In this document: piece after piece, positions 1-6,656 of the stretch
Numbering within the stretch: position 1 is the stretch's first letter
Layout: each line of letters starts with the position of its first letter
From: an uncultured beta proteobacterium
GTDB taxonomy: Bacteria > Pseudomonadota > Gammaproteobacteria > Burkholderiales > Burkholderiaceae_C
Assembly (NCBI GenBank): GCA_903834645.1
Contig: CAILKA010000603.1
Coordinates: 1 to 8,362, forward strand
DNA: 8,362 nt
Direction of reading: 5' to 3'
Notes under the pieces: model-generated
Seen by the model: only the letters and a program-made list of their open reading frames with translations
Told to the model about the DNA's origin: nothing
Databases searched by the model: none
Program-made: the position numbers and the translations under genes

Positions 1-1
1 A

Positions 2-1441
2 CTCGAGCGTTTGCGCGTGGACGTGATCGAGGCCGGTTTCGCCGCCTCCAGCAACGGCGACTTCGAGGCGGTGAGGGCGATTGCCGACGTGGTGAAGGAC
101 AGCACCGTGTGCTCGCTCGCGCGCGCCAACGATCGCGACATCTCACGTGCGGCCGAGGCGCTGCGCGGGGCAGCGCGTGCACGCATCCACACCTTCATCG
201 CCACGAGCGACCTGCACATGGAGAAGAAGCTGCGCATGACGCGTGAGCAGGTGCACGAGCAGGCGGTCCTCGCCGTGCGCTTCGCCCGCAACCTGTGCGG
301 AGACGTGGAGTTCTCGCCCGAAGACGGCTACCGATCGGATCCCGATTTTCTGTGCCGCGTGCTGGAGGCTGTCATCCGCGAGGGCGCAACCACGGTCAAC
401 ATCCCCGACACCGTCGGCTACGCGATACCCGAGCTCTACGGGCGCTTCATCGCGGACCTGCGGGCCCGGGTGCCGAACTCCGACAAGGCCATCTGGTCGG
501 TCCACTGCCACAACGACCTCGGCATGGCGGTGGCCAACTCTCTGGCGGGCGTGAAGGTCGGAGGCGCGCGCCAGGTCGAGTGCACGATCAACGGCCTGGG
601 CGAGCGTGCCGGCAACTGCGCGCTCGAGGAGGTGGTGATGGCGGTGCGCACACGTCGTGACCATTACGGCCTGGAAGTTGGCATCGACGCGACACAGATC
701 GTCCCCGCTTCCCGGCTGGTGGCGCAGACGACGGGATTCGTCGTGCAACCCAACAAGGCCGTGGTGGGAGCCAACGCTTTCGCGCACGCTTCGGGCATAC
801 ACCAGGACGGCGTGCTCAAGGCCCGCGACACCTACGAGATCATGCGCGCCGAGGACGTGGGCTGGGCAGCCAACCGGATCGTGCTGGGCAAGCTCTCCGG
901 GCGCAACGCATTCAAGCAGCGGCTGCAGGAGCTGGGCGTCTACCCTGAATCGGAGGCGGAACTCAATGCCGCATTCGCTCGATTCAAGGATCTGGCCGAC
1001 CGCAAGAGCGAGATCTTCGACGAAGACATCATCGCGCTTGTCGGCGACGAGAGCGTGACGGCCGAGCAGGAGCACTACCGCCTGTTGTCACTGTCCCAGC
1101 GTTCCGAGACGGGCGAGCGCCCGCATGCGAGCGTGACCTTTGCCGCCGGACCCAGCGAGTTCCATGTCCAGAGCGACGGCAACGGTCCCGTGGATGCCAG
1201 CCTGAAGGCAATCGAATCGCAGGTCCGGAGTGGGGCCGAGCTGCTGCTGTACTCCGTCAACGCGATCACCAGCGGCAGCACGGAGTCCCAAGGCGAGGTG
1301 ACGGTACGTCTGCAGCGTGCCGGGCGGGTGGTCAACGGGGTGGGTTCCGACCCCGACATCGTGGTGGCCTCGGCCAAGGCCTACCTGGCGGCCTTGAACA
1401 AGCTGCACAGCACGGCGGAGCGCGTGGCTGCACAAGGCTGA
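2..1441 (+). CDS. leuA: 2-isopropylmalate synthase, 5' end missing
   Basis: LeuA condenses acetyl-CoA with 2-oxoisovalerate to give 2-isopropylmalate, the first committed step of leucine biosynthesis, in the cytoplasm. The reading frame is open at the left edge and gives 479 residues before the TGA. The family is usually about 510-515 residues, so some 35 N-terminal residues, including the catalytic Arg region, lie outside. The visible frame begins LERLRVDVIEAGF, a conserved LeuA stretch, so the internal TTG at 11 is not the true start. In fragment numbering, the metal-binding HCHNDLG is at 168-174, GLGERAGN at 198-205 and HASGIHQDG at 262-270. The C-terminal part from about residue 370 fits the allosteric leucine-binding dimer domain (LeuA_dimer), which suggests feedback inhibition by leucine. 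All visible motifs are intact. Homocitrate and citramalate synthases are related, but the length and C-terminal domain favour LeuA. Confidence 0.96.
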   Translation, partial: LERLRVDVIEAGFAASSNGDFEAVRAIADVVKDSTVCSLARANDRDISRAAEALRGAARARIHTFIATSDLHMEKKLRMTREQVHEQAVLAVRFARNLCGDVEFSPEDGYRSDPDFLCRVLEAVIREGATTVNIPDTVGYAIPELYGRFIADLRARVPNSDKAIWSVHCHNDLGMAVANSLAGVKVGGARQVECTINGLGERAGNCALEEVVMAVRTRRDHYGLEVGIDATQIVPASRLVAQTTGFVVQPNKAVVGANAFAHASGIHQDGVLKARDTYEIMRAEDVGWAANRIVLGKLSGRNAFKQRLQELGVYPESEAELNAAFARFKDLADRKSEIFDEDIIALVGDESVTAEQEHYRLLSLSQRSETGERPHASVTFAAGPSEFHVQSDGNGPVDASLKAIESQVRSGAELLLYSVNAITSGSTESQGEVTVRLQRAGRVVNGVGSDPDIVVASAKAYLAALNKLHSTAERVAAQG

Positions 1442-1465
1442 GGTTTTCCGCACAAGTTCTTGATC

Positions 1466-1494
1466 TTGCGCAGATTTTTGGCCTCGCCTACACT
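1466..1494 (+). promoter_or_regulatory. Candidate sigma-70 promoter for pbpG
   Basis: The leuA-pbpG gap holds TTGCGC at 1466-1471 and TACACT at 1489-1494, separated by 17 bases. The -35 matches consensus at three of six positions and the -10 at four of six. Transcription would start near 1501, leaving a leader of about 20 bases that just contains the GAGG ribosome-binding site. No convincing terminator follows leuA, so read-through from leuA is also possible. This is read by eye and untested. Confidence 0.45.
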
Positions 1495-1509
1495 CGTTCA
1501 TTCGATTGC

Positions 1510-1513
1510 GAGG
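1510..1513 (+). promoter_or_regulatory. Ribosome-binding site supporting the TTG start of pbpG
   Basis: GAGG lies eight bases before the TTG at 1522. The next in-frame ATG, at 1588, falls inside the hydrophobic core of the signal peptide and would destroy it. The TTG with this site is therefore the best start. Confidence 0.6.
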
Positions 1514-1521
1514 TACAGGCT

Positions 1522-2592
1522 TTGCGAGAGTCGGCCAGTGTTGAGTGGCGCCCCCGGCGCTCTTTTGTGTGCTTCGCCCTTGGGTGCATGGTGCTTCTGT
1601 TCGGCTCGACCAGCACCTGGGCCAACCAGGATGCCGAGCGATCCGGCCCCGGCAAGCGCGCGGAGGCCACTGCCAGCCGCTCCACTGCCACCAAGGCACC
1701 GCGTCGCCCTTCTGCCACGCCCACTCGCCAGGCCCGGCCTGCGAGTTCGGTGAAGCGGGCTACGGCTCCGCAGCGCCCTTCGGCCGGCCAGCGCGCCGGT
1801 TTGCACGCAGCTGACGATCCCCTGTCCCTGAAGTCCAGCGTGGCGCTCGTCATCGATCAGGACACCGAGCAGGTCCTCTTCAGCAAGAACCCCGAGGCTG
1901 TGCTGCCCATTGCCTCGATCACCAAGCTCATGACGGCCCTCGTCGTGGTGGAGGCGGGGCTGCCGCTCGACGAGCGTCTGGCCGTCACCCAGGACGACGT
2001 GGACGTCTTCAAGAGCACGGGTTCGCGGCTGCGGGTGGGCACCTCGCTCACGCGCGGCGAGCTGCTGCATCTGGCGCTGATGGCCTCCGAGAACCGCGCG
2101 GCGCATGCCCTCGGGCGTACCTACCCCGGTGGATTGGGCGCCTTTCGCGAGGCGATGAACGCAAAGGCCTCGCTGCTGGGCATGCATCACACCCAGTTCG
2201 TCGAGCCCACGGGCCTGTCGAGCGATAACCGTTCCTCGGCCACCGACCTTGCCCTGCTCGTGCGCGAGGCTGCCCGCCACTCGCTCATCGGAGACTTGTC
2301 CACCACGCCCGACTTGAAGATGGCACTCGGCTCTCGGCAGGTCGCCTTCCGCAACACGAACGGCCTGGTACGCAACCCTGCCTGGGAAATCGCCCTCCAA
2401 AAGACGGGCTACATCTCGGAAGCTGGACGCTGTGTCGTGATGAAGGTCCAGACAGCGGGTCGCAATCTGATCATGGTGCTGCTCGACTCGGCTGGCCGAC
2501 ACGCGCGGATCGGCGATGCCGAACGTTTGCGTGCCTGGGTCTCGCAGGCTGTGCCTGCACCGGGCGCTGCCGGCCCCGAGGGCAAGATCTAG
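1522..2592 (+). CDS. pbpG: D-alanyl-D-alanine endopeptidase (PBP7-like, peptidase family S11)
   Basis: A periplasmic penicillin-binding serine peptidase of 356 residues. PBP7/PbpG enzymes cut the D-Ala-meso-diaminopimelate cross-bridges of peptidoglycan during wall remodelling. The three active-site motifs are present and ordered: SITK at 132-135 (nucleophile Ser132), SEN at 189-191 and KTG at 294-296. The N-terminus (RRSFVCFALGCMVLLFG, then STSTWA before NQD) is a signal peptide with likely cleavage near residue 34. It is followed by a low-complexity linker at about 38-92, rich in Arg, Lys, Ala, Pro, Ser and Thr and strongly basic. The catalytic domain starts near residue 103 (LKSSVALVIDQDT). 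The TTG start is chosen because GAGG lies eight bases upstream and the only nearby ATG is inside the signal peptide. A D,D-carboxypeptidase such as DacA is the alternative, but the short C-terminus without a membrane-anchoring amphipathic tail fits PbpG better. The gene converges on iclR. Confidence 0.9.
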   Translation: MRESASVEWRPRRSFVCFALGCMVLLFGSTSTWANQDAERSGPGKRAEATASRSTATKAPRRPSATPTRQARPASSVKRATAPQRPSAGQRAGLHAADDPLSLKSSVALVIDQDTEQVLFSKNPEAVLPIASITKLMTALVVVEAGLPLDERLAVTQDDVDVFKSTGSRLRVGTSLTRGELLHLALMASENRAAHALGRTYPGGLGAFREAMNAKASLLGMHHTQFVEPTGLSSDNRSSATDLALLVREAARHSLIGDLSTTPDLKMALGSRQVAFRNTNGLVRNPAWEIALQKTGYISEAGRCVVMKVQTAGRNLIMVLLDSAGRHARIGDAERLRAWVSQAVPAPGAAGPEGKI

Positions 2593-2604
2593 TCTGTTCG
2601 CGCG

Positions 2605-2636
2605 CCCGGCTCGCGGTCGCGGGTCGTGTGGCCGGG
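2605..2636. terminator. Weak inverted repeat between convergent pbpG and iclR
   Basis: The 51-base gap between the convergent genes holds CCCGGC at 2605-2610 and GCCGGG at 2631-2636, with a smaller palindrome CGCGGTCGCG at 2612-2621 inside. The arms are perfect, but the loop is 20 bases and no T-run follows on either strand. It could help end both transcripts, but it is not a classical intrinsic terminator. Confidence 0.2.
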
Positions 2637-2643
2637 TTGGCAG

Positions 2644-3423
2644 TCAGCGAAGGCCGAGGCGTTTCCAGCCCAGGCCGAACGAGATCTCGGCGGCCGTCGC
2701 CCGCAAGTGTTCGAGCCAGCCCTCTTCCAATCGGTCGGCCGGTGCCGATATCGAGAGCCCAGCCGCGAGCTTGCCCTGATCGTCGTAGATGCCGGCAGCC
2801 ATGCAGCGTACGCCGAGTTCGAGCTCCTCATTGTCGCGCGCACAGCCGCTCGCCCGTACCGTGGCCAGCTCGCGTTCCAGGGCCCCGAGCTCGGTGATGC
2901 TGTTGCGCGTGTGGCCGGCCAGGCCCGTGCGCGTGGCATAGGCCCGCGCGCGTTGCGCGTCGTCCTGGGCCAGGAAGAGCTTGCCCACCGAGGTGAGATG
3001 CAAGGGGGCCTTGCCACCCACTGTGCGCACCACCTGCATGCCGGATCGTTCGCTGAACACCCGCTCGATGTAGACGATCTCGTCACCCTGACGCATCGAG
3101 AGGTTCACGGGCTGGTGTGTCAGGCGATGAAGCTCGCGCATCGGGCCGATGGCTGCCTGGCGTACGTCCAGCCGAGCCTTGACGAGGTTGCCAAGCTCGA
3201 GCAACCGCATGCCCAGGCGATAGCTTCCGGGCTCGGGCCTCTCGACCAAGCGACCCACCGTGAGGTCATTCAGGATGCGGTGGGCAGTGGAGGGGTGCAA
3301 GCCGGTGCGCTCGCTGATTTGCTTGAGCGAGACCGGATCCGGGTGGGCGGCGAGCACGTCCAGAAGCGTAAAGGTGCGCTCGAGAACCTGGATCGCGGTG
3401 GAGGTCGCTTCCTTGGTGCGCAT
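2644..3423 (-). CDS. IclR-family transcriptional regulator
   Basis: A DNA-binding repressor or activator of 259 residues, the usual length for the family. The N-terminal winged helix-turn-helix spans about 10-70, with SLKQISERTGLHPSTAHRIL at 32-51 as the helix-turn-helix. The IclR effector-binding domain follows at about 80-250. It ends with the family signature at about 193-226 (GCARDNEELELGVRCMAAGI and the DDQGKLAAG stretch), which keeps the conserved Cys207. Effectors of this family are usually small carboxylates or aromatic compounds, but nothing here fixes the ligand. The ATG at 3423 is chosen because it precedes the HTH by the usual distance. There is no clear Shine-Dalgarno sequence upstream. 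The gene lies 63 bases downstream of hpnE on the same strand, so it may be partly co-transcribed with the hpn cluster, although the gap also holds a promoter candidate. Its target genes are unknown. Confidence 0.92.
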   Translation of the reverse strand: MRTKEATSTAIQVLERTFTLLDVLAAHPDPVSLKQISERTGLHPSTAHRILNDLTVGRLVERPEPGSYRLGMRLLELGNLVKARLDVRQAAIGPMRELHRLTHQPVNLSMRQGDEIVYIERVFSERSGMQVVRTVGGKAPLHLTSVGKLFLAQDDAQRARAYATRTGLAGHTRNSITELGALERELATVRASGCARDNEELELGVRCMAAGIYDDQGKLAAGLSISAPADRLEEGWLEHLRATAAEISFGLGWKRLGLR

Positions 3424-3465
3424 CGATGAGGGTCAGATAAGAGCCCGTATTTTGTATCGCGAAAG

Positions 3466-3494
3466 ATCCTATTGCATAGTGGCATGTCAATCAA
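3466..3494 (-). promoter_or_regulatory. Candidate iclR promoter with a small dyad
   Basis: On the minus strand, TTGATT (plus coordinates 3489-3494) and TAGGAT (3466-3471) are spaced by 17 bases, each matching consensus at four of six positions. The start of transcription would fall near 3459, giving a leader of roughly 35 bases. A perfect TTGACA also occurs at 3485-3490, overlapping the hpnE stop, but has no good -10 at the right distance. A short dyad, CTAT-TGC-ATAG at 3469-3479, overlaps the proposed -10 and could be an operator half-site pair, possibly autoregulatory. The gap is clearly richer in A and T than its surroundings. Confidence 0.4.
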
Positions 3495-4749
3495 AGTGGC
3501 GGGCAGCCGACAGTCCTGACCGCACCGCTCCTTCGAGCGTGGCCGGGTAGGGCCCCTCCACATAGTCACCCGCTGCCACCAGGCCTGGATCCAGCACCTG
3601 CGGGGGCCGGCGCAGGCCGGCTATGCAACGGAAGGTCGCGCGCCGCTCGGTGATGCACGCCCGCAGCACGGGGGCGGCCCTGCAGCTGCCTGCCGGGAAA
3701 GCCGTGCGAGCCTGCGCCAGCACAGCCTCTGCCAGGGGTGCGCTGCCCTCTTCCAGCCAGGGGGCCGCTCCGCTGACCACGAAGGTGAAGCGCCCTGGTC
3801 GGGCACCTAGAGCACCATGGTCGAAGGCGAACTGGGCCGGGCCCTCGGGCAGGCTGACCATGGGGCCGGCGAGCCGCGAGCCGGGGCTGTCCAGAACGAC
3901 GGTGGCGATCGGCTCGTGCCGCAGCTCGCCCACCCTCGCCGCCCAGGCTGGCACGTGGGGCACGGCCAGCCGGGCTGCCTCATGCGCACTGCAGGCCAGC
4001 ACCACCCCGTCGAAGCGGGCGCCCTGCACGGTCCAACCGCCCTGCGGATCGCGAATGAGCGCTTGGATGCGCGTGCGCGGGGCGAGAGCCACTCCTCGGC
4101 GGCCCAACCAGGCCCACGCCGGCTCGGGAAGGAGCTCGCCGAGCGGGCGGCGTGGCAGCAACAGGTCGGCGCATCCACGCGCACCGAACAGGCCGTCGCG
4201 CAGGACCGTCAGGAAGACCTGTGCGCTGGCTTGCGACGCCGGCGTGTTGAGCGCCGCCACGCACAGGGGCTCGATGAGCTCGCGACAGACCACCCCGGGC
4301 AGCTTGCCGCACAGCTCCTGCACCGTAGAGCCAGCCGGGGCGTGGAAGCGCGCCGCAGCCCAGCCCGCGCCCGCCCGCAGCAAGGCAAGCCGATCCTGCA
4401 GCGACCAGGCCGGATGCGCCAGGACGGCGCGCAGGAAGGCCCAGGGGGCAGGACCAGGAGGCAGGACCAGCCCGCGGCCCTGCGCATCGACCATCGAGAG
4501 CGGCTGCCGATGCAGCACCTGCTCGGGGTCGACCCCCACCTGCCGCATCAGGGCGAGGGTCTCGCGGTAGGCTCCGATCAGGATGTGCTGGCCGTTGTCC
4601 AGTTGCTCGCCGCCGTGGCACACGCTGCGAGCCCTGCCGCCAGGCGCTGCCGCCATTTCGAAGACCGATACCGCGTGCCCCTGCAGCGTGGCCTGCACGG
4701 CCGATGCGAGGCCCGCCCAGCCCGCGCCGATGACTGCCAGGCGTGCCAT
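3487..4749 (-). CDS. hpnE: Hydroxysqualene dehydroxylase (squalene-associated FAD-dependent desaturase)
   Basis: HpnE is a flavoprotein of the amine oxidase/phytoene desaturase fold that converts hydroxysqualene to squalene, the last step of the bacterial HpnCDE route. The protein has 420 residues. The N-terminal dinucleotide-binding motif GAGWAG is at 8-13, the ribose-binding Glu31 ends strand two (SVFE), and GGRAR is at 37-41. The C-terminal FAD motif is AAGDYVEGPYPATLEGAVRS at about 392-411. The frame stays open to 4863, but the first 38 residues of that longer frame overlap hpnD and show no family similarity. The ATG at 4749, giving MARLAVIGAGWAG, is the right start. Its Shine-Dalgarno sequence is weak (GAGCGG). 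It starts 10 bases after the hpnD stop, so it belongs to the same transcript. A carotenoid desaturase is the alternative, but the two upstream hpn genes make HpnE much more likely. Confidence 0.93.
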   Translation of the reverse strand: MARLAVIGAGWAGLASAVQATLQGHAVSVFEMAAAPGGRARSVCHGGEQLDNGQHILIGAYRETLALMRQVGVDPEQVLHRQPLSMVDAQGRGLVLPPGPAPWAFLRAVLAHPAWSLQDRLALLRAGAGWAAARFHAPAGSTVQELCGKLPGVVCRELIEPLCVAALNTPASQASAQVFLTVLRDGLFGARGCADLLLPRRPLGELLPEPAWAWLGRRGVALAPRTRIQALIRDPQGGWTVQGARFDGVVLACSAHEAARLAVPHVPAWAARVGELRHEPIATVVLDSPGSRLAGPMVSLPEGPAQFAFDHGALGARPGRFTFVVSGAAPWLEEGSAPLAEAVLAQARTAFPAGSCRAAPVLRACITERRATFRCIAGLRRPPQVLDPGLVAAGDYVEGPYPATLEGAVRSGLSAARHFD

Positions 4750-4759
4750 GGTGGGCCGC

Positions 4760-5608
4760 TCAGCGGTCGCGCCACTGAGTACGCGCGGCGATCCAGAGCT
4801 TGCGCAGTGGCGTGAGCGAGATGCGCTGGTGCAGCACCTGAAATCCCGAGGCCTCGATCTCACGCAGCAGCGTGCGGTAGATGTGGGCCATCATCAGCCC
4901 GGGTTTCTGGGTTCGGCGGTCGCCGTCGGGCAGGCGCGCGAGCGCTTCATCGAAGGTTGCGTGCGCGCGTGCAGCCTGGTGGCGCATTAGCGCATCGAAG
5001 CGCTCGCTGTAGCCCCAGGGCTGCTCGCGGCGCAGGATCTCCTCGGCCTTGACGCCGAAGTGTGCGAGCTCGTTCATCGGCAGGTAGATCCGGCCGCGCC
5101 GCGCGTCGTCGCCCACGTCGCGAATGATGTTGGTCAGTTGCATCGCAAGGCCGAGGCGATGTGCATAGTCGATCGTTGCCGGCTCGGTGCGCCCGAAGAT
5201 TCCGCTGGCCACCTCGCCGACGACGCCGGCCACCAGGTGGCAGTACCGCGCCAGGCCCGGGAAGTCCAGGTAGCGGGTCTGCTGAAGATCCATCTGGCAG
5301 CCCTCGATCACGGCCTGGAGGTGTCGCTGTTCGATGCCGAATTCGTCGGCCAGCGGCATCAGAGCCTGCATCACCGGGTGCGTGGGCCGGCCACCGAACG
5401 CCGACTGCACCTCCGCCACCCACCACGCCAGCTTCGTGGCTGCGACGCCGGGATCACGAGCCTCGTCGACTACGTCATCCACCTCCCGACAGAAGGCATA
5501 GAAAGCCGTGATGGCAGCCCGCCGGCGCGGCGGGAGGAAGAGAAACGCGTAGTAAAAGCTTGAGCCGCTGCGCGCGGCCCTTTCCTGCACGTACTGCTGC
5601 GGCGTCAT
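4760..5608 (-). CDS. hpnD: Presqualene diphosphate synthase
   Basis: HpnD joins two farnesyl diphosphates head to head into presqualene diphosphate. It is a trans-isoprenyl diphosphate synthase of the squalene/phytoene synthase family, 282 residues, all alpha. Both aspartate-rich Mg-diphosphate motifs are intact: DDVVDE at 44-49 and NIIRDVGDDARRGRIYLP starting at 160 (Asp164 and Asp168). QLTNIIRDVGDD is characteristic of HpnD and phytoene synthase rather than HpnC. The start is the ATG at 5608, giving MTPQQYVQERAARSGSSFYY. The frame continues upstream to 6238, but that stretch only runs antiparallel through hpnC in another frame and is not family-like. The ATG overlaps the hpnC stop as ATGA, which implies translational coupling. 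A phytoene synthase (CrtB) is the main alternative; pairing with hpnC and hpnE argues against it. Confidence 0.94.
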   Translation of the reverse strand: MTPQQYVQERAARSGSSFYYAFLFLPPRRRAAITAFYAFCREVDDVVDEARDPGVAATKLAWWVAEVQSAFGGRPTHPVMQALMPLADEFGIEQRHLQAVIEGCQMDLQQTRYLDFPGLARYCHLVAGVVGEVASGIFGRTEPATIDYAHRLGLAMQLTNIIRDVGDDARRGRIYLPMNELAHFGVKAEEILRREQPWGYSERFDALMRHQAARAHATFDEALARLPDGDRRTQKPGLMMAHIYRTLLREIEASGFQVLHQRISLTPLRKLWIAARTQWRDR

Positions 5609-6450
5609 CGGGCACCACCCATGGTCAGCGGTCGCATCCGCAGCGCCCCCCACAGCATTGCGGGCAGGTCGGCCGCGCCGACCACGGGGCGCCGGGCGAT
5701 CGTCGCGTGCCGCATGCGGGCGATCTTGTCGAGGATGCGCAGCCCCCCTTGCACGACCAGCCTGAGCTCCCAGCCGACCCGGCCCGGCAGCTCGCAGGCC
5801 AGTGGCGCGCCCTGGAGCATCAGCCCCCTGGCCCACTCGCAAAGCTCCGATACCAGAGCCTGTGTGGCGGGTCCATCGCGCAGCGCGGCCGGGTCGCGTA
5901 AGTCCACGCCATGACGCCCGGCATCCTGCAGGGGCACATAGACGCGGCGGCGCGACAGGTCCAGGCCCAGGTCCTGCCAGAAGTTGATCAGCTGCAGCGC
6001 GCTGCAGATGGCATCCGATCGCCGGTGCTGCGCCTCGCCGTGCACGCCGTAGAGGTGCAACAGGAGCCGCCCCACGGGGTTGGCCGACAGGGAGCAATAG
6101 GAGAGCAGCTCCGAGCGGTCGCGATACGGCTCGGCATGGGTGTCGCGCTCGAAGGCATCTAGCAGGTGCAGGAAGGGGGCCAGGGGCAGGTCGTGCGCGC
6201 GGCGCGCGTCGCTCAGGCGTGTGAAGACTGCATGCCATTGGGGGGAATGGGCCCGTCCCTCGAAGGAGGCCAGCAGGTCCGTGCGGTAGGCCCGCAGGGC
6301 TGCCAGGCGCTCGCTGGCCGGCGCGTCACCCTCGTCGGCCAGGTCGTCGGCCGTGCGCGCGAAGGCATAGATCGCGAGTACCGCCGGGCGCAGGCGCGCG
6401 GGGCAAAGGGCCGATGCGACCGGGAAGTTCTCGTAGTGCTCGATGCTCAC
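5605..6450 (-). CDS. hpnC: Hydroxysqualene synthase
   Basis: HpnC rearranges presqualene diphosphate to hydroxysqualene, the middle step of the three-enzyme squalene route. It has 281 residues and is a paralogue of HpnD in the squalene/phytoene synthase family. The first aspartate-rich motif is DDLADE at 35-40. The second is LINFWQDLGLDLSRRRVYVP at 154-173, with Asp160 and Asp164; the NFWQDL form is typical of HpnC. The start is taken as the GTG at 6450, giving (V/M)SIEHYENFPVAS, which matches where HpnC proteins normally begin. An in-frame ATG at 6531 would add 27 residues unlike the family, and the frame further upstream is antisense to tRNA-Leu. No good Shine-Dalgarno sequence precedes the GTG. 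The stop overlaps the hpnD start by four bases. It is the first gene of the minus-strand operon, divergent from tRNA-Leu/tig. Confidence 0.93.
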   Translation of the reverse strand: MSIEHYENFPVASALCPARLRPAVLAIYAFARTADDLADEGDAPASERLAALRAYRTDLLASFEGRAHSPQWHAVFTRLSDARRAHDLPLAPFLHLLDAFERDTHAEPYRDRSELLSYCSLSANPVGRLLLHLYGVHGEAQHRRSDAICSALQLINFWQDLGLDLSRRRVYVPLQDAGRHGVDLRDPAALRDGPATQALVSELCEWARGLMLQGAPLACELPGRVGWELRLVVQGGLRILDKIARMRHATIARRPVVGAADLPAMLWGALRMRPLTMGGAR

Positions 6451-6500
6451 GGAACGTGATTGTGTCGCCAGAGCCGCCCCATGCGTGTCGCCTCGCAGGC

Positions 6501-6506
6501 TAAAAT
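6501..6506 (+). promoter_or_regulatory. -10 element for the tRNA-Leu/tig unit
   Basis: TAAAAT within GCTAAAATCC lies about 64 bases before the tRNA and matches the -10 consensus at five of six positions. This form is common upstream of Burkholderiales genes. I see no good -35 at 16-18 bases upstream (the stretch reads CCCATG-like), so the promoter may depend on the -10 region or an activator. The divergent gap 6451-6569 must also hold the hpnC promoter, but I could not pick a convincing one on the minus strand. Confidence 0.45.
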
Positions 6507-6569
6507 CCACGGTTTGCCGATACCGGAGCATCCGTCGCCTGCCCCGCGACCGGCGGATCTGCCCCCTCA

Positions 6570-6656
6570 GCGCGGGTGGCGAAATTGGTAGACGCACCAG
6601 GTTTAGGTCCTGACGGAGGCAACTCCGTGTCGGTTCGAGTCCGACCCCGCGCACCA
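6570..6656 (+). tRNA. tRNA-Leu, anticodon UAG
   Basis: A full class II tRNA of 87 bases with an encoded CCA. The acceptor stem pairs GCGCGGG (6570-6576) with CCCGCGC (6646-6652), followed by A and CCA at 6653-6656. The D region GTGGCGAAATTGGTAGACGC is typical of leucine tRNAs. The anticodon loop TTTAGGT (6602-6608) carries TAG at 6604-6606, reading CUA and other CUN codons. The long variable arm folds as CGGAG-GCAA-CTCCG, and the T arm as GTCGG, TTCGAGT, CCGAC. The outermost anticodon-stem position (6597 C against 6613 A) is mismatched, unless that A instead extends the variable arm. The tig start is only 36 bases downstream with no terminator between, so tRNA and tig are probably one primary transcript. 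Confidence 0.97.

Noticed and set aside
143..1075. Long minus-strand open frame (310 codons) opposite leuA
   Set aside because: It lies wholly antisense to a clearly conserved LeuA region. Its product is low-complexity His/Val/Leu/Arg sequence typical of the complement of GC-rich coding DNA, with no recognisable domain.
1498..2502. Minus-strand open frame (334 codons) opposite pbpG
   Set aside because: It is antisense to the PBP7 catalytic domain with all three active-site motifs. The composition is that of a shadow frame and no domain is visible.
3817..4815. Plus-strand open frames opposite hpnE (332 and 315 codons)
   Set aside because: They compete with an intact FAD-binding protein. They lack family motifs and are explained by high third-position GC.
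4750..4863. 38-codon N-terminal extension of the hpnE frame
   Set aside because: It overlaps the hpnD 3' end and precedes the usual start just before the GAGWAG nucleotide-binding motif.
5609..6238. 210-codon N-terminal extension of the hpnD frame
   Set aside because: It overlaps hpnC in another frame and is Arg/Ala/Pro-rich without family features. The MTPQQYVQERAARSGSSFYY start is the normal HpnD N-terminus.
6507..6569. Possible hairpins or a regulatory RNA in the leader before tRNA-Leu (ATCCG at 6530 with CGGAT at 6553)
   Set aside because: The arms are only five bases and GC-rich by composition, with no match to a riboswitch or known leader that I can recognise.
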